Shown piece by piece: positions 26,271-33,493 of a stretch of 64,000 bases of DNA (within the stretch, counting starts at the first letter, position 1; every line of letters starts with the position of its first letter). Under the pieces are notes generated by a model. That model had not been told where the DNA came from and ran no database searches. It saw nothing but the letters and a program-made list of their open reading frames with translations. The DNA lies in assembly GCF_034006445.1 (NCBI RefSeq), contig NZ_JAVESS010000007.1, positions 1 through 64,000 of the forward strand, given 5' to 3'. The stretch comes from Desulfovibrio sp. GTDB lineage: Bacteria; Desulfobacterota; Desulfovibrionia; Desulfovibrionales; Desulfovibrionaceae. The position numbers and the translations under genes were made by a program.

Positions 26271-26340
26271 GGAGGCCCGGCATACGGGCCTCCCTTTTTG
26301 TATTGAAAAAGGCGGGTTCGCAGGAACCCGCCTTTTGCGT
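26271..26340 (+). terminator. two successive intrinsic terminators
   Basis: GGAGGCCCG/CGGGCCTCC followed by CTTTTTG (26271-26300), then a perfect 13-bp stem AAAAGGCGGGTTC/GAACCCGCCTTTT with a GCAG loop (26307-26336). They probably close the 25729 transcript from beyond the inserted repeat, or serve both flanking genes. Confidence 0.75.
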
Positions 26341-26442
26341 CAGATACAGAGGCAATTGCCGATACGATGGCGTGATGCGGTGGGGCTGTTTTTTGCCCCG
26401 CTTCAGTACAGACAACTCGCTGTAATACACTGCAATACAATA

Positions 26443-26560
26443 AGAGTTTTAGGGGGTGGGGGTGTGGGGGAGGAGACCCTTTTGCAAAAGGGTCCCTCCC
26501 CCACAAAACATCATCCACGACTCTACAAAAGGGTCCCTCCCCCACAAAGCATCATCCACA
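26443..26560 (-). repeat. family B repeat, copy 2, with duplicated tail
   Basis: 26443-26509 is a reverse-oriented B repeat (GAGTTTTAGGGGGTGGG ... AAAAGGGTCCCTCCCCCAC). Its last 30 or so bases are repeated at 26526-26555 with the same CATCATCCAC flank, a local duplication. Confidence 0.85.
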
Positions 26561-26582
26561 ATGCCCCAATTATACAAAAAAA

Positions 26583-27680
26583 CTACACAAACAGGGTTTT
26601 CAGCTTATGCGGCTGGCAGCGTAGATATTGCGAGGGGGCATCGGCAATGGACGCGCCAAGGGCTGCCGCCGCATGCCAGGGCCAGCGGGGGTCGTAGAGC
26701 ATGGCGCGGCCAATGGCCACCATATCGGCCTGCCCGCTGACAATAATGCCCGCAGCCAGTTCAGGCTCGGTAATGAGCCCGACGGCAATGACGGGCAGGC
26801 TTGTGACCGCCTGTTTGATGGCCTGGGCAAAGCCGACCTGATAGCCGGGAGCCAGGCTGATCTGCTGATCCGGCGAAAGTCCGCCGCCGGAGACGTGAAT
26901 ATAGGCTGCCCCGGCCTTTTCAAGTTCCTGCGCCAGGATGGCGCACTCCGGCACATCCCATCCGCCGGGGGCAAAGTCCGAGCCTGAAACGCGCATGCCG
27001 ACGGGAACGCTGGCGGGCAGGGCCTTGCGCACCGCCGCGAACACACGCAGGGGAAAGCGCATTCTGTTTTCCAGGCTGCCGCCGTAGGCATCGTCCCTTT
27101 TGTTGGACAGGGGCGAGAGAAACTCGTGCAGCAGATAGCCGTGGGCCGCATGCAGCTCAATGGCCTTGTAGCCCGCGCGAACGGCGCGCTGCGCTGTTGC
27201 CACAAAGGCTTCCAGCAGGCGGTCGATGTCGGCCTCGGTGAGCGCCAGGGGCGTCTGCGAAGCTGCGTCAAAGGGCAGTGCGGAGGGCGCGTATACGGGC
27301 CAGCCGCCATCCTGCGGGGCGATGGGGCCGCGTCCTTCCCAGGGGCGGCCTGTGGAGCCCTTGCGGCCTGCGTGTCCTATCTGAACGGCCACGGGTATGG
27401 AAGAAAACGTGCCAATAAAGTCCAGCATGCGGCGGTGCAGTTCTTCCTGCTCGTCGTTCCACAGACCAAGGTCACCCTGAGAGATTCTGCCCTCAGGTTC
27501 CACGGCGGTGGCTTCGACAATAAGCAGACCTGCGCCCGAAACGGCCAAATTCCCGTAGTGCATATGGTGCCACTGCGTCGGACGTCCTTCATCTGCGGAG
27601 TATTGGTCCATGGGGGGAATAACGATACGGTTGGCGAGCACGAGCCCGCCGAGAGTGATGGGAGAGAAAAGGGTATTCAT
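26583..27680 (-). CDS. NADH:flavin oxidoreductase, Old Yellow Enzyme family (YqjM type)
   Basis: A 365-residue FMN TIM-barrel enzyme that reduces activated C=C bonds with NAD(P)H. Landmarks: NRIVIPPMDQYSADEG (FMN site), VQIGHAGRKGS (active-site His pair region), ELHAAHGYLLHEFLSPLSNK (the classic H-A-A-H-G-Y-L motif), PVGMRVSGSDF and ADMVAIGRAML (phosphate-binding end). Length and YqjM-like motifs fit the thermophilic-like class. CAGGAG precedes ATG. It is a lone gene; the physiological substrate is unknown. Confidence 0.9.
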   Translation of the reverse strand: MNTLFSPITLGGLVLANRIVIPPMDQYSADEGRPTQWHHMHYGNLAVSGAGLLIVEATAVEPEGRISQGDLGLWNDEQEELHRRMLDFIGTFSSIPVAVQIGHAGRKGSTGRPWEGRGPIAPQDGGWPVYAPSALPFDAASQTPLALTEADIDRLLEAFVATAQRAVRAGYKAIELHAAHGYLLHEFLSPLSNKRDDAYGGSLENRMRFPLRVFAAVRKALPASVPVGMRVSGSDFAPGGWDVPECAILAQELEKAGAAYIHVSGGGLSPDQQISLAPGYQVGFAQAIKQAVTSLPVIAVGLITEPELAAGIIVSGQADMVAIGRAMLYDPRWPWHAAAALGASIADAPSQYLRCQPHKLKTLFV

Positions 27681-28205
27681 GCAAACTCCTGCCTCACGGC
27701 CACGGGGCCGTAAATGCGTTGTCCCTGGCTCTTCCGCATCTGGTGCAGCCAGGGTAAACAGGCTTAGCGCCCGCTGTTGCGGGGCAATGTTGTTTCAGTA
27801 TGCGCTCAGGCCCTGCCCAGGGCAAGTGCCCTGCCGGGCTGCCTGTGGGCGCTGATTTCTTCAGCAAGTACAGAGTGTTACTCTGTTGCAAGATCTGACC
27901 GCGCTACTGTTCAGAGGTTTTGGACGCTGCAGGCTTCAGGGACGTCACGGGATTTCTTTTGCACCTTGTTTGTAATGGTGGTATAATAGCTAAAATTATT
28001 TGCGATTATGTCAAGCTCGCTTGGCGCTGCAAAGGCGGCTGCCGTGGGCGGTAATATGCTGGCTACACGAGGCAGCTATGCGAGGCAGTTACGCCAGGCG
28101 GCTACTCGGCGATTATAAAAAACAGATATGCGGCTGCGGACGCTTGCGCCCGCACGACGCCAACGGAGGCTTGCGTTAAGCAGCACTTGGGGGCCGTCGC
28201 AGAAA
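27681..28205. other. intergenic, no gene seen
   Basis: A short imperfect repeat GAGGCAGCTATGC/GAGGCAGTTACGC occurs near 28070-28100. No gene or RNA is recognisable. Confidence 0.4.
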
Positions 28206-28237
28206 CGGGGGAAGAAGGGGCGCGCCTTCTTCCCCCG
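28206..28237. terminator. GC-rich hairpin
   Basis: CGGGGGAAGAAGG pairs perfectly with CCTTCTTCCCCCG around GGCGCG. There is no T-run, so its role as a terminator is uncertain. It borders the 17-bp tandem array. Confidence 0.5.
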
Positions 28238-28241
28238 CAGC

Positions 28242-28377
28242 TATTTCAGGCCTGCCGTTATTTCAGGCCTGCCGTTATTTCAGGCCTGCCGTTATTTTAG
28301 CCCCACGGTTATTTCATCCCTGCCGCTATTTTAGCCCCATGGTTATTTCATCCCTGCCGTTATTTTACTCCCGCTGT
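28242..28377. repeat. 17-bp tandem array, eight units
   Basis: TATTTCAGGCCTGCCGT-type units start at 28242, 28259, 28276, 28293, 28310, 28327, 28344 and 28361, exactly 17 bp apart. The first three are identical. Later ones alternate between TATTTTAGCCCCACGGT-like and TATTTCATCCCTGCCG-like forms. A 17-bp period breaks any reading frame, so it is non-coding. Confidence 0.93.
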
Positions 28378-28552
28378 ATGCCGCTCGGCAACACGGGCAG
28401 GATGTCGCCGCAGAACTCTTTGCTGTGCTCTTTGCCCTTTGGTGCTTTATTCATTCAGGCTGACAGCCCTGCATGCGGCTCCGAGTATCGCGCAAGCGAC
28501 AGAGGCCTTTGCCCTGAAAAGTTTTGTAATCTCACGCAATAAGCTGTGTTGT

Positions 28553-28586
28553 AAAAAGCACTGCCCCAAAGTGGGCAGTGCTTTTT
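28553..28586. terminator. bidirectional terminator hairpin
   Basis: AAAAAGCACTGCCC and GGGCAGTGCTTTTT pair perfectly over 14 bp around a 6-nt loop, giving a T-run on both strands. Confidence 0.75.
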
Positions 28587-28629
28587 GCTTGTGCGCGGCG
28601 CAACGTCAGCGCCAGAATACTCTCGTGTA

Positions 28630-28746
28630 GAAATTGCTCTGGCGGCTGCGTGAGCAGACGCTCGCCGTGCTAACATAGTAAGAGTTTTAGGGGGAGGGGG
28701 TGTGGGGGAGGAGACCCTTTTGCAAAAGGGTCCCTCCCCCACAAAG
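28630..28746 (-). repeat. repeat pile-up: GGCGG-type fragment and family B copy 3
   Basis: 28630-28672 (GAAATTGCTCTGGCGGCTGCG, then GAGCAGACGC) matches fragments at 31407-31459 and 50665-50715. 28679-28746 is a reverse B repeat with arms GGGGGAGGAGACCC and GGGTCCCTCCCCC. A family A copy starts 18 bases further on. Confidence 0.8.
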
Positions 28747-28764
28747 TCTTTCAAAAAAACTGTT

Positions 28765-28915
28765 CTAGACCAGATTACCTTTGAAATGTTACACATTTCA
28801 AAGGGGTCATTCTGCCGAAAATGCGATTTGCGGCAGAATCCACGCCACGTTGTGGCGCGCTGCACTCTCGCGCAGCGTTAGAGCATTTAACTTTTTCAAA
28901 GGTTAAATGCTCTAG
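28765..28915 (+). repeat. family A repeat, copy 4 (reference copy)
   Basis: 151 bp. The two ends agree at 18 of 22 bases when one is inverted (CTAGACCAGATTAC... against CTAGAGCATTTAAC...). Inside are four hairpins: CCTTTGAAATGT/ACATTTCAAAGG, ATTCTGCCG/CGGCAGAAT, CGCCACGTTGTGGCG and CGCTGC...GCAGCG, then TAGAGCATTTAAC/GTTAAATGCTCTA. Its right end contains the stop codon of the DUF1269 gene. Confidence 0.92.
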
Positions 28916-29418
28916 CCTTTATTGGCGGCGTTCTGGGCGGCGCTGAGCGCAGCCTGAAGGCGGCTTTCATCTTCATGCGACAGTGAAGACTGAATGATTT
29001 CACCGCCGGAACCGCGCAGTTCGGCCAGCACCTTGTCGGTAATTTCAGAATCCACCAGCACGAAGAGTGCAGACGAACCCGGCTTGAGTTTTTCGCCAAG
29101 CTGCTTCATGAAATCATCGTTGATGCCCACATCGCTCAGCGCGCCGCCCACAGCGCCCGCGCCCGCGCCTACCACGAGGCCCAGCAGGGGATTCAGAAAG
29201 ATCAGGCCGATGAGGGTTCCCCAGAAGCCGCCGCTCAGTGCGCCGGTGGCCGTGAGGTTGAAAAGCTGATGCAGCTTGACCTTGCCATCCTGTTTACGGG
29301 TAACCACTACCGCGTCTTCAAGGTCCACGAGGTAGGATTTCTGCATCTTCAAAAACTTGACGCGTTCTTCACTGGCCTGGGTTTCGTTGGGATAGGCTAC
29401 AGCAATAAGTGTACGCAT
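28912..29418 (-). CDS. DUF1269 family membrane protein
   Basis: A 168-residue protein of the DUF1269 family. MRTLIAVAYPNETQASEERV opens a ferredoxin-like half. Two close glycine-rich hydrophobic stretches follow (ALSGGFWGTLIGLIFLNPLL, GLVVGAGAGAVGGAL), and the C-terminal half is soluble (GEKLKPGSSALFVLVDSEI). Function is unknown in the family. AAGGAG lies 5 bases before ATG at 29418. The stop codon TAG (28914-28912) is formed by the terminal CTAG of the adjacent family A repeat, so the repeat has capped the gene. Confidence 0.85.
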   Translation of the reverse strand: MRTLIAVAYPNETQASEERVKFLKMQKSYLVDLEDAVVVTRKQDGKVKLHQLFNLTATGALSGGFWGTLIGLIFLNPLLGLVVGAGAGAVGGALSDVGINDDFMKQLGEKLKPGSSALFVLVDSEITDKVLAELRGSGGEIIQSSLSHEDESRLQAALSAAQNAANKG

Positions 29419-29625
29419 GAATGCTCCTTGGTTGTCAACGTCGCCGCGCAAAAGGCGCGGCAGTAAGCAATCATTAAATAATTAATGATTATGTTTAGCA
29501 GCATACCCCGACAGGCGAGGCAAGGCAACCGCGAGCGCCTGGGCACCTTGGGTGCGCCTGTGGCGCCTGGGGCACCTTGGGTGCGCCTGCCAGGGGCCGC
29601 CTTGAGTGCGTCTGGCCACCCGTGG

Positions 29626-30495
29626 CTACAGTTTATTTACAGGCAGCTTCACGTACTGGATGCCGTTGACCGCAGCGCCGAATCTGCCGGTGCGCATGTT
29701 GGCCTGGATGGACGGCAACAGCAGGGCGGGCACAGCTTTGCCGGTGTCATCGGCCTTGCGCTGCGCGACGAAACTGTTTTTATCAATGCCTGTATGCAGC
29801 CTGGTGTTTTTTGCTTTCTGTTCGCCGACGGTGGCCATGCACTCCGGGCCGCGCGTGCCTTCAGGCGGATAGTCGTGCCCCACATAGATGCGGAAGTGAT
29901 CGGGCAGGGCAAAGAGCTTGCGCGACGAATCGTAGGAATCCTCGGCGCTGCCGTTGGGGAAGTCGCAACGGCCCGAGCCGACGTCCGGCAAAAAGATGGT
30001 GTCGCCCACAAAGACGGTGTCTTCAATGATGTAGGTCGTGTCTGCCGGGGTGTGCCCGGGAGTGTGGATCATTCTGGCCTTGAGGTCGGCGATGGTGAAT
30101 TCTTCATCATTGTCAAACAGGTAATCGAAGTCGGAACCATCGGCGGGGGTGTCGGCGGCCGTCTGAAAAATGGGAACCCAGGTGCTGATAATGTCCAGAA
30201 TATGCTTGCTGATGGCAATCTTGCCGCCCAGCTTTTCCTTGATGTAGCTGGCGGCGGTAAGGTGGTCGGCGTGGATGTGGGTTTCAAGAATCCACTCAAC
30301 CTGCAACTGTTTCTGTTGCACAAAGGCAATGACGGCGTCGGCAGACGTAGTGGCCGTGCGGCTTGAGGGCATGTCGTAATCAAGAACGCTGTCAATGATG
30401 GCGCAACGCTTCTGGGTATCTGTATCGGACCAGACCACGTAGGTCCAGGTAGCGGTAATGGGATCAAAGAATCCGCGCACATTGGGTGCAGCCAT
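29626..30495 (-). CDS. metallo-beta-lactamase-fold hydrolase, persulfide-dioxygenase (ETHE1/Blh) type
   Basis: A 289-residue metalloprotein. The metal motif is THIHADHL, with further ligands in HTPGHTPADT, VGDTIF and VGHDYPPEG. ETHE1-like enzymes oxidise glutathione persulfide with one iron; Blh proteins of BigR-type operons detoxify sulfide. DVGSGRCDFPNGS is typical of this branch. AAGGAG lies before ATG at 30495. The rhodanese gene lies 116 bases upstream on the same strand, and this pairing recurs in sulfide-detoxification operons. Whether it uses O2 in an anaerobe, or acts in another persulfide reaction, cannot be told. Confidence 0.85.
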   Translation of the reverse strand: MAAPNVRGFFDPITATWTYVVWSDTDTQKRCAIIDSVLDYDMPSSRTATTSADAVIAFVQQKQLQVEWILETHIHADHLTAASYIKEKLGGKIAISKHILDIISTWVPIFQTAADTPADGSDFDYLFDNDEEFTIADLKARMIHTPGHTPADTTYIIEDTVFVGDTIFLPDVGSGRCDFPNGSAEDSYDSSRKLFALPDHFRIYVGHDYPPEGTRGPECMATVGEQKAKNTRLHTGIDKNSFVAQRKADDTGKAVPALLLPSIQANMRTGRFGAAVNGIQYVKLPVNKL

Positions 30496-30611
30496 GGTAA
30501 ACTCCTTGGGCATCGGCGGTGCTTTGCCGGAACGGGAACGTTTGAGTGACCTTGCAGACAGGGGCTCTATGCCGGTCTGCCAACTGCCGGAGAAAGGGCG
30601 TGGGCTCCCGC

Positions 30612-31238
30612 CTACTGGCAGCTAGCGCCGGGGCTTTTGCCGCCCTTGCTGCCGCCGATGGCGCATGTGCCGCCACTGGAGCACGAAGCCCCCTGCCGGT
30701 TCCACGGCGCATACATGAGCAGCATGGCCATGCCGCACCAGTTGGTGAGGCCCGAAACGGTCAGCCCTGCGCCGACAAACAACGCTCCAAAATAGAAGGC
30801 CCGATGGACAAAGAAGCCCATCAGCACAAAGAGCAGGATAAGGAGTCCCGCCGCGAGGCGCACCTGTTTTTCCAGCGAGGGAACAGAACCACTGGTTGTG
30901 GCAGGGGCCGCGCCCACGGTGGCGAATCCTTCTTTCTGGCAGGCGTCCAGGCCGCCCTCAAGAAAGCGCACATTGCTGAAGCCTGCTTCGGTGAATTTTT
31001 CAGCGGCGGTTTTGGCGCGCGAACCGGAGTGGCACAACGTGATAATGGGTGTATCGGCAAGCACGCCGTTGCGCAGGGCCGTATCGCGCGGGGCCAGATC
31101 CAGCAGTGGAGCAAGGGCCGTTGGCGTGGTCAGGCGTTTTTCAGCATATTCCATAGGCGTACGCACATCCACAATGAGCGCCTGTCGCAGGTCAATGCTG
31201 TGCAGCTCTTTTGCGGTGATACTTTGAACAGTAGACAT
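30612..31238 (-). CDS. rhodanese-DUF2892 membrane protein
   Basis: A 208-residue fusion. Residues 1-105 form a rhodanese domain with the catalytic loop CHSGSRA and the CDC25-like LIVDVRTPMEYAE. Residues 125-190 form a DUF2892 domain with two helices (LLILLFVLMGFFVHRAFYFG, GLTVSGLTNWCGMAMLL). Rhodaneses carry sulfane sulfur on the active Cys. The C-terminus has extra cysteines (ASCSSGGTC). Together with the downstream metallo-beta-lactamase protein it likely handles sulfide or persulfide at the membrane. AAAGGAGATGAT precedes ATG. Confidence 0.88.
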   Translation of the reverse strand: MSTVQSITAKELHSIDLRQALIVDVRTPMEYAEKRLTTPTALAPLLDLAPRDTALRNGVLADTPIITLCHSGSRAKTAAEKFTEAGFSNVRFLEGGLDACQKEGFATVGAAPATTSGSVPSLEKQVRLAAGLLILLFVLMGFFVHRAFYFGALFVGAGLTVSGLTNWCGMAMLLMYAPWNRQGASCSSGGTCAIGGSKGGKSPGASCQ

Positions 31239-31324
31239 ATCATCTCCTTTGACGATTATGCCGGGATGTATGTGGCGTGAATGGATTTCAGGATAAGGCA
31301 GAGGGGGGGGCTAGGCAGTATCCC

Positions 31325-31476
31325 TATAGAGCATTTTTGCATTGAGAATATCCATTCTCAATGTTTCTGCGGCGCTTGCTTCGCCGCGTAACAGCGCAGA
31401 TAAATAGCGCTTACGCCTCCGCGGCGGGCGTCTGCTCCCGCATCCGCCAGAGCAATTTCAAAGTGAAACTGCTCTA
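31325..31476. repeat. composite interspersed repeat
   Basis: Starts TAGAGCATTTTTGCATTGAGA with hairpin CATTGAGAA/TTCTCAATG. Continues with the GGCGG-type fragment inverted (GCGGCGGGCGTCTGCTCCCG) and ends AAGTGAAACTGCTCTA. The ends are of the AGAGCA type but the core differs from family A. Confidence 0.7.
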
Positions 31477-31807
31477 AATATAGTTATATAGTTTGCGCGG
31501 GATTGCAACAGCGGTACTGACTGTTCTTCATGTGAAGAAAATGGCGTACCTCTGGACGGCATAATTGGCCAGTTTCACAATAGATAAATAGTAATATTGA
31601 GTTGTAAAGTATGATTTGAAGAGAAAAAGTTTTGAAACATGCGTCGAGCGCGGGGGAAGAGAGGATGGGCTTCAGTCGTGCGAGGGCGCGCGGTTGCAGC
31701 GTCAGAAAAGCAGCGCAGCGGGAGTTGTGGAGCGCGGGGGCGTGCGCTGCGGGGGCGTGTGGGGGGCGGCGGAGCGGCTCACCCGCCAGACGGGCAGCGT
31801 GGCGTGG
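31477..31807. other. intergenic downstream of the MFS gene, no gene seen
   Basis: AT-rich at first, then GC-rich with a G-skewed stretch at 31640-31780. ORFs here are antisense or shadow frames. Confidence 0.4.
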
Positions 31808-33067
31808 CTACGTGGTCTGTGCGCGCGCGCGCTCGCGCATGGCCATGCGCAGCCTGTCGGCCAGCATGCAGCAGGCGCACAAGAATACGGAAATGGCGGT
31901 GGCCGTGAACACGCCCCTGTAGCCGAAGCCCGCGTTGACAACCATGCCGCCAATGAGTGGGGCCAGCATGCCGCTGGCGTCAAAGGTCGCCATCATGACG
32001 TTGGAGTTGATGGAGCGCGTGGACGGTGTGGAACGGTCATACACGGCGGCGGCCAGCAGGGGGTAGAGCAGCCCGAGGCCAAGGCCGTACAGGCAGGTGA
32101 GGGGCACAAAGGCCCACAGCGGCCCCCAGGCCAGCCCCAGCATGCAGAACGACAGCACAAGGCTGCACAGGAGCGTCACCCTGTAGCGGGGCAGCGCGTC
32201 CAGCCTGTTGCTGCCTGCAAGGCGCACCAGAATGATGGTGATGGTATAGACGGAAAAGAACCATGCGGGGTGCGCGCCCGTGACCGCGCACAGGCCCTTG
32301 ATGAAAAAAATGGCCAGGATGGTCATGATGCTGAAGGTCAGACAGGCCATGTAGACAAAAAACAGGCCGGAATGACTTACGGAGTGCCACAGCGCCCGGC
32401 GCGAAACGCCACCGCCGTCTTCGGGGGGCATTTCGGGCGTTTTCAGTCGTGGAGCCAGGGGAATGAGCATGAGCAGCGAGGGCAGGCCCAGCAGGGCGGA
32501 AACGGCAAAAAGGCCAGATTCGCCGCCCAGGAGGGGCAAGAGCGGCTCCGCTGCGGCGGGTATGATGGAGTAGGGCAGCAGCATGGTGAGAGAAAAGATG
32601 GCGAAGCCTCGGGCACTTTGCCCCCTGGGGATGCAGCTTACCAGCACGGCCACGGTGCAGCTTGAAAAAACGGCCAGGGCAATGCCCTGCACAATGCGCA
32701 GTATCCAGATCAGGCCGATGACGTGCGGGCCGCCCACATGCGCATAGCCCAGCATGACGCAGCTTGATACGAGGATGGAAATGGTCATGGCCATAAGCTT
32801 GCCGCGCCGCAGCAGAAATACGCTGGCCAGCGGGCGGAACAGCAAGACCATGGCGAACATGGACGACAACAGCACGCCGCGCCAGTTGGGGCTGATGGTC
32901 ATGGTCTCGAGCCACTGCTCAAAGCAGTAAAAAACGGCGATAAAGCTGTTGCAGAACATGGTCATGCAAAACAGCAGAATAAAATCACGGCTCAAAAGAG
33001 TTTCCGGCGGCTCCGGGGATACGGGGTGGCACTCGGGCGGCAGGGGCGAAGCGGCAACGGACGGCAT
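31808..33067 (-). CDS. MFS transporter
   Basis: A 419-residue protein with about 12 hydrophobic helices and the major-facilitator loop-2/3 region LLFRPLASVFLLRRGKLMAM, a variant of G-x-L-a-D-R-x-G-r-r. A basic central loop (PLAPRLKTPEMPPE) divides the two halves. Substrate unknown; it belongs to the broad drug/metabolite efflux type. GAGG lies 4 bases before ATG. It stands alone on the minus strand. Confidence 0.85.
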   Translation of the reverse strand: MPSVAASPLPPECHPVSPEPPETLLSRDFILLFCMTMFCNSFIAVFYCFEQWLETMTISPNWRGVLLSSMFAMVLLFRPLASVFLLRRGKLMAMTISILVSSCVMLGYAHVGGPHVIGLIWILRIVQGIALAVFSSCTVAVLVSCIPRGQSARGFAIFSLTMLLPYSIIPAAAEPLLPLLGGESGLFAVSALLGLPSLLMLIPLAPRLKTPEMPPEDGGGVSRRALWHSVSHSGLFFVYMACLTFSIMTILAIFFIKGLCAVTGAHPAWFFSVYTITIILVRLAGSNRLDALPRYRVTLLCSLVLSFCMLGLAWGPLWAFVPLTCLYGLGLGLLYPLLAAAVYDRSTPSTRSINSNVMMATFDASGMLAPLIGGMVVNAGFGYRGVFTATAISVFLCACCMLADRLRMAMRERARAQTT

Positions 33068-33137
33068 GGGGCCTCAACGGGTTTATGCCGCAACCGCTGC
33101 AGCCACGGGCTGCCATCGGCTGCTTCGGGTGAAGCTG

Positions 33138-33493
33138 CGGCTCAATCAGATTACCATTGAAATGCTTCACATTTCAATGTGCCATTCTGCCGAAACATGC
33201 GAGTTGCGGTAGAATTTGCTCTAGAGCATTTTGCTTTTGAAACATTCCATGTTTCAACGCACCATTCTGGCGAAAAACGTGGTTTGCGCCAGCCATCAGC
33301 AGGCTGCTTGCTCTATTAACCAATTGCTGTCTTAATCCGTAGCTTCCTTCGTCGCAACGGCTAAAGCTCGCCAGAATCCACGCCACTTCGTGGCGGCTGC
33401 CGCCTTCGCGTCAGCAGAGCAATTTCAAGCGGCAGCCGCTAGGCGACGAGAAGCCTTACGGATGGCGACAGCATCGCTAGTGAAATTGCTCTA
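33138..33493. repeat. repeat island: two truncated family A pieces, an insertion and family F copy 1
   Basis: 33141-33225 is a shortened A copy (TTACCATTGAAATG ... GGTAGAATTTGCTCTA). 33226-33300 is the left half of another (GAGCATTTTGC ... TTTGCGCCAG), and its right half resumes at 33370 (GCCAGAATCCACGCCAC) after about 70 inserted bases. 33416-33493 is an F element with ends AGAGCAATTTCA and TGAAATTGCTCT. It lies between the MFS and PEP-synthase-like genes and supplies the stop codon of the latter. Confidence 0.75.

Noticed and set aside
28242-28377. CRISPR array
   Set aside because: Units are directly tandem with no spacers; the same holds for the 12-, 15- and 130-bp arrays. No cas gene is in the window.
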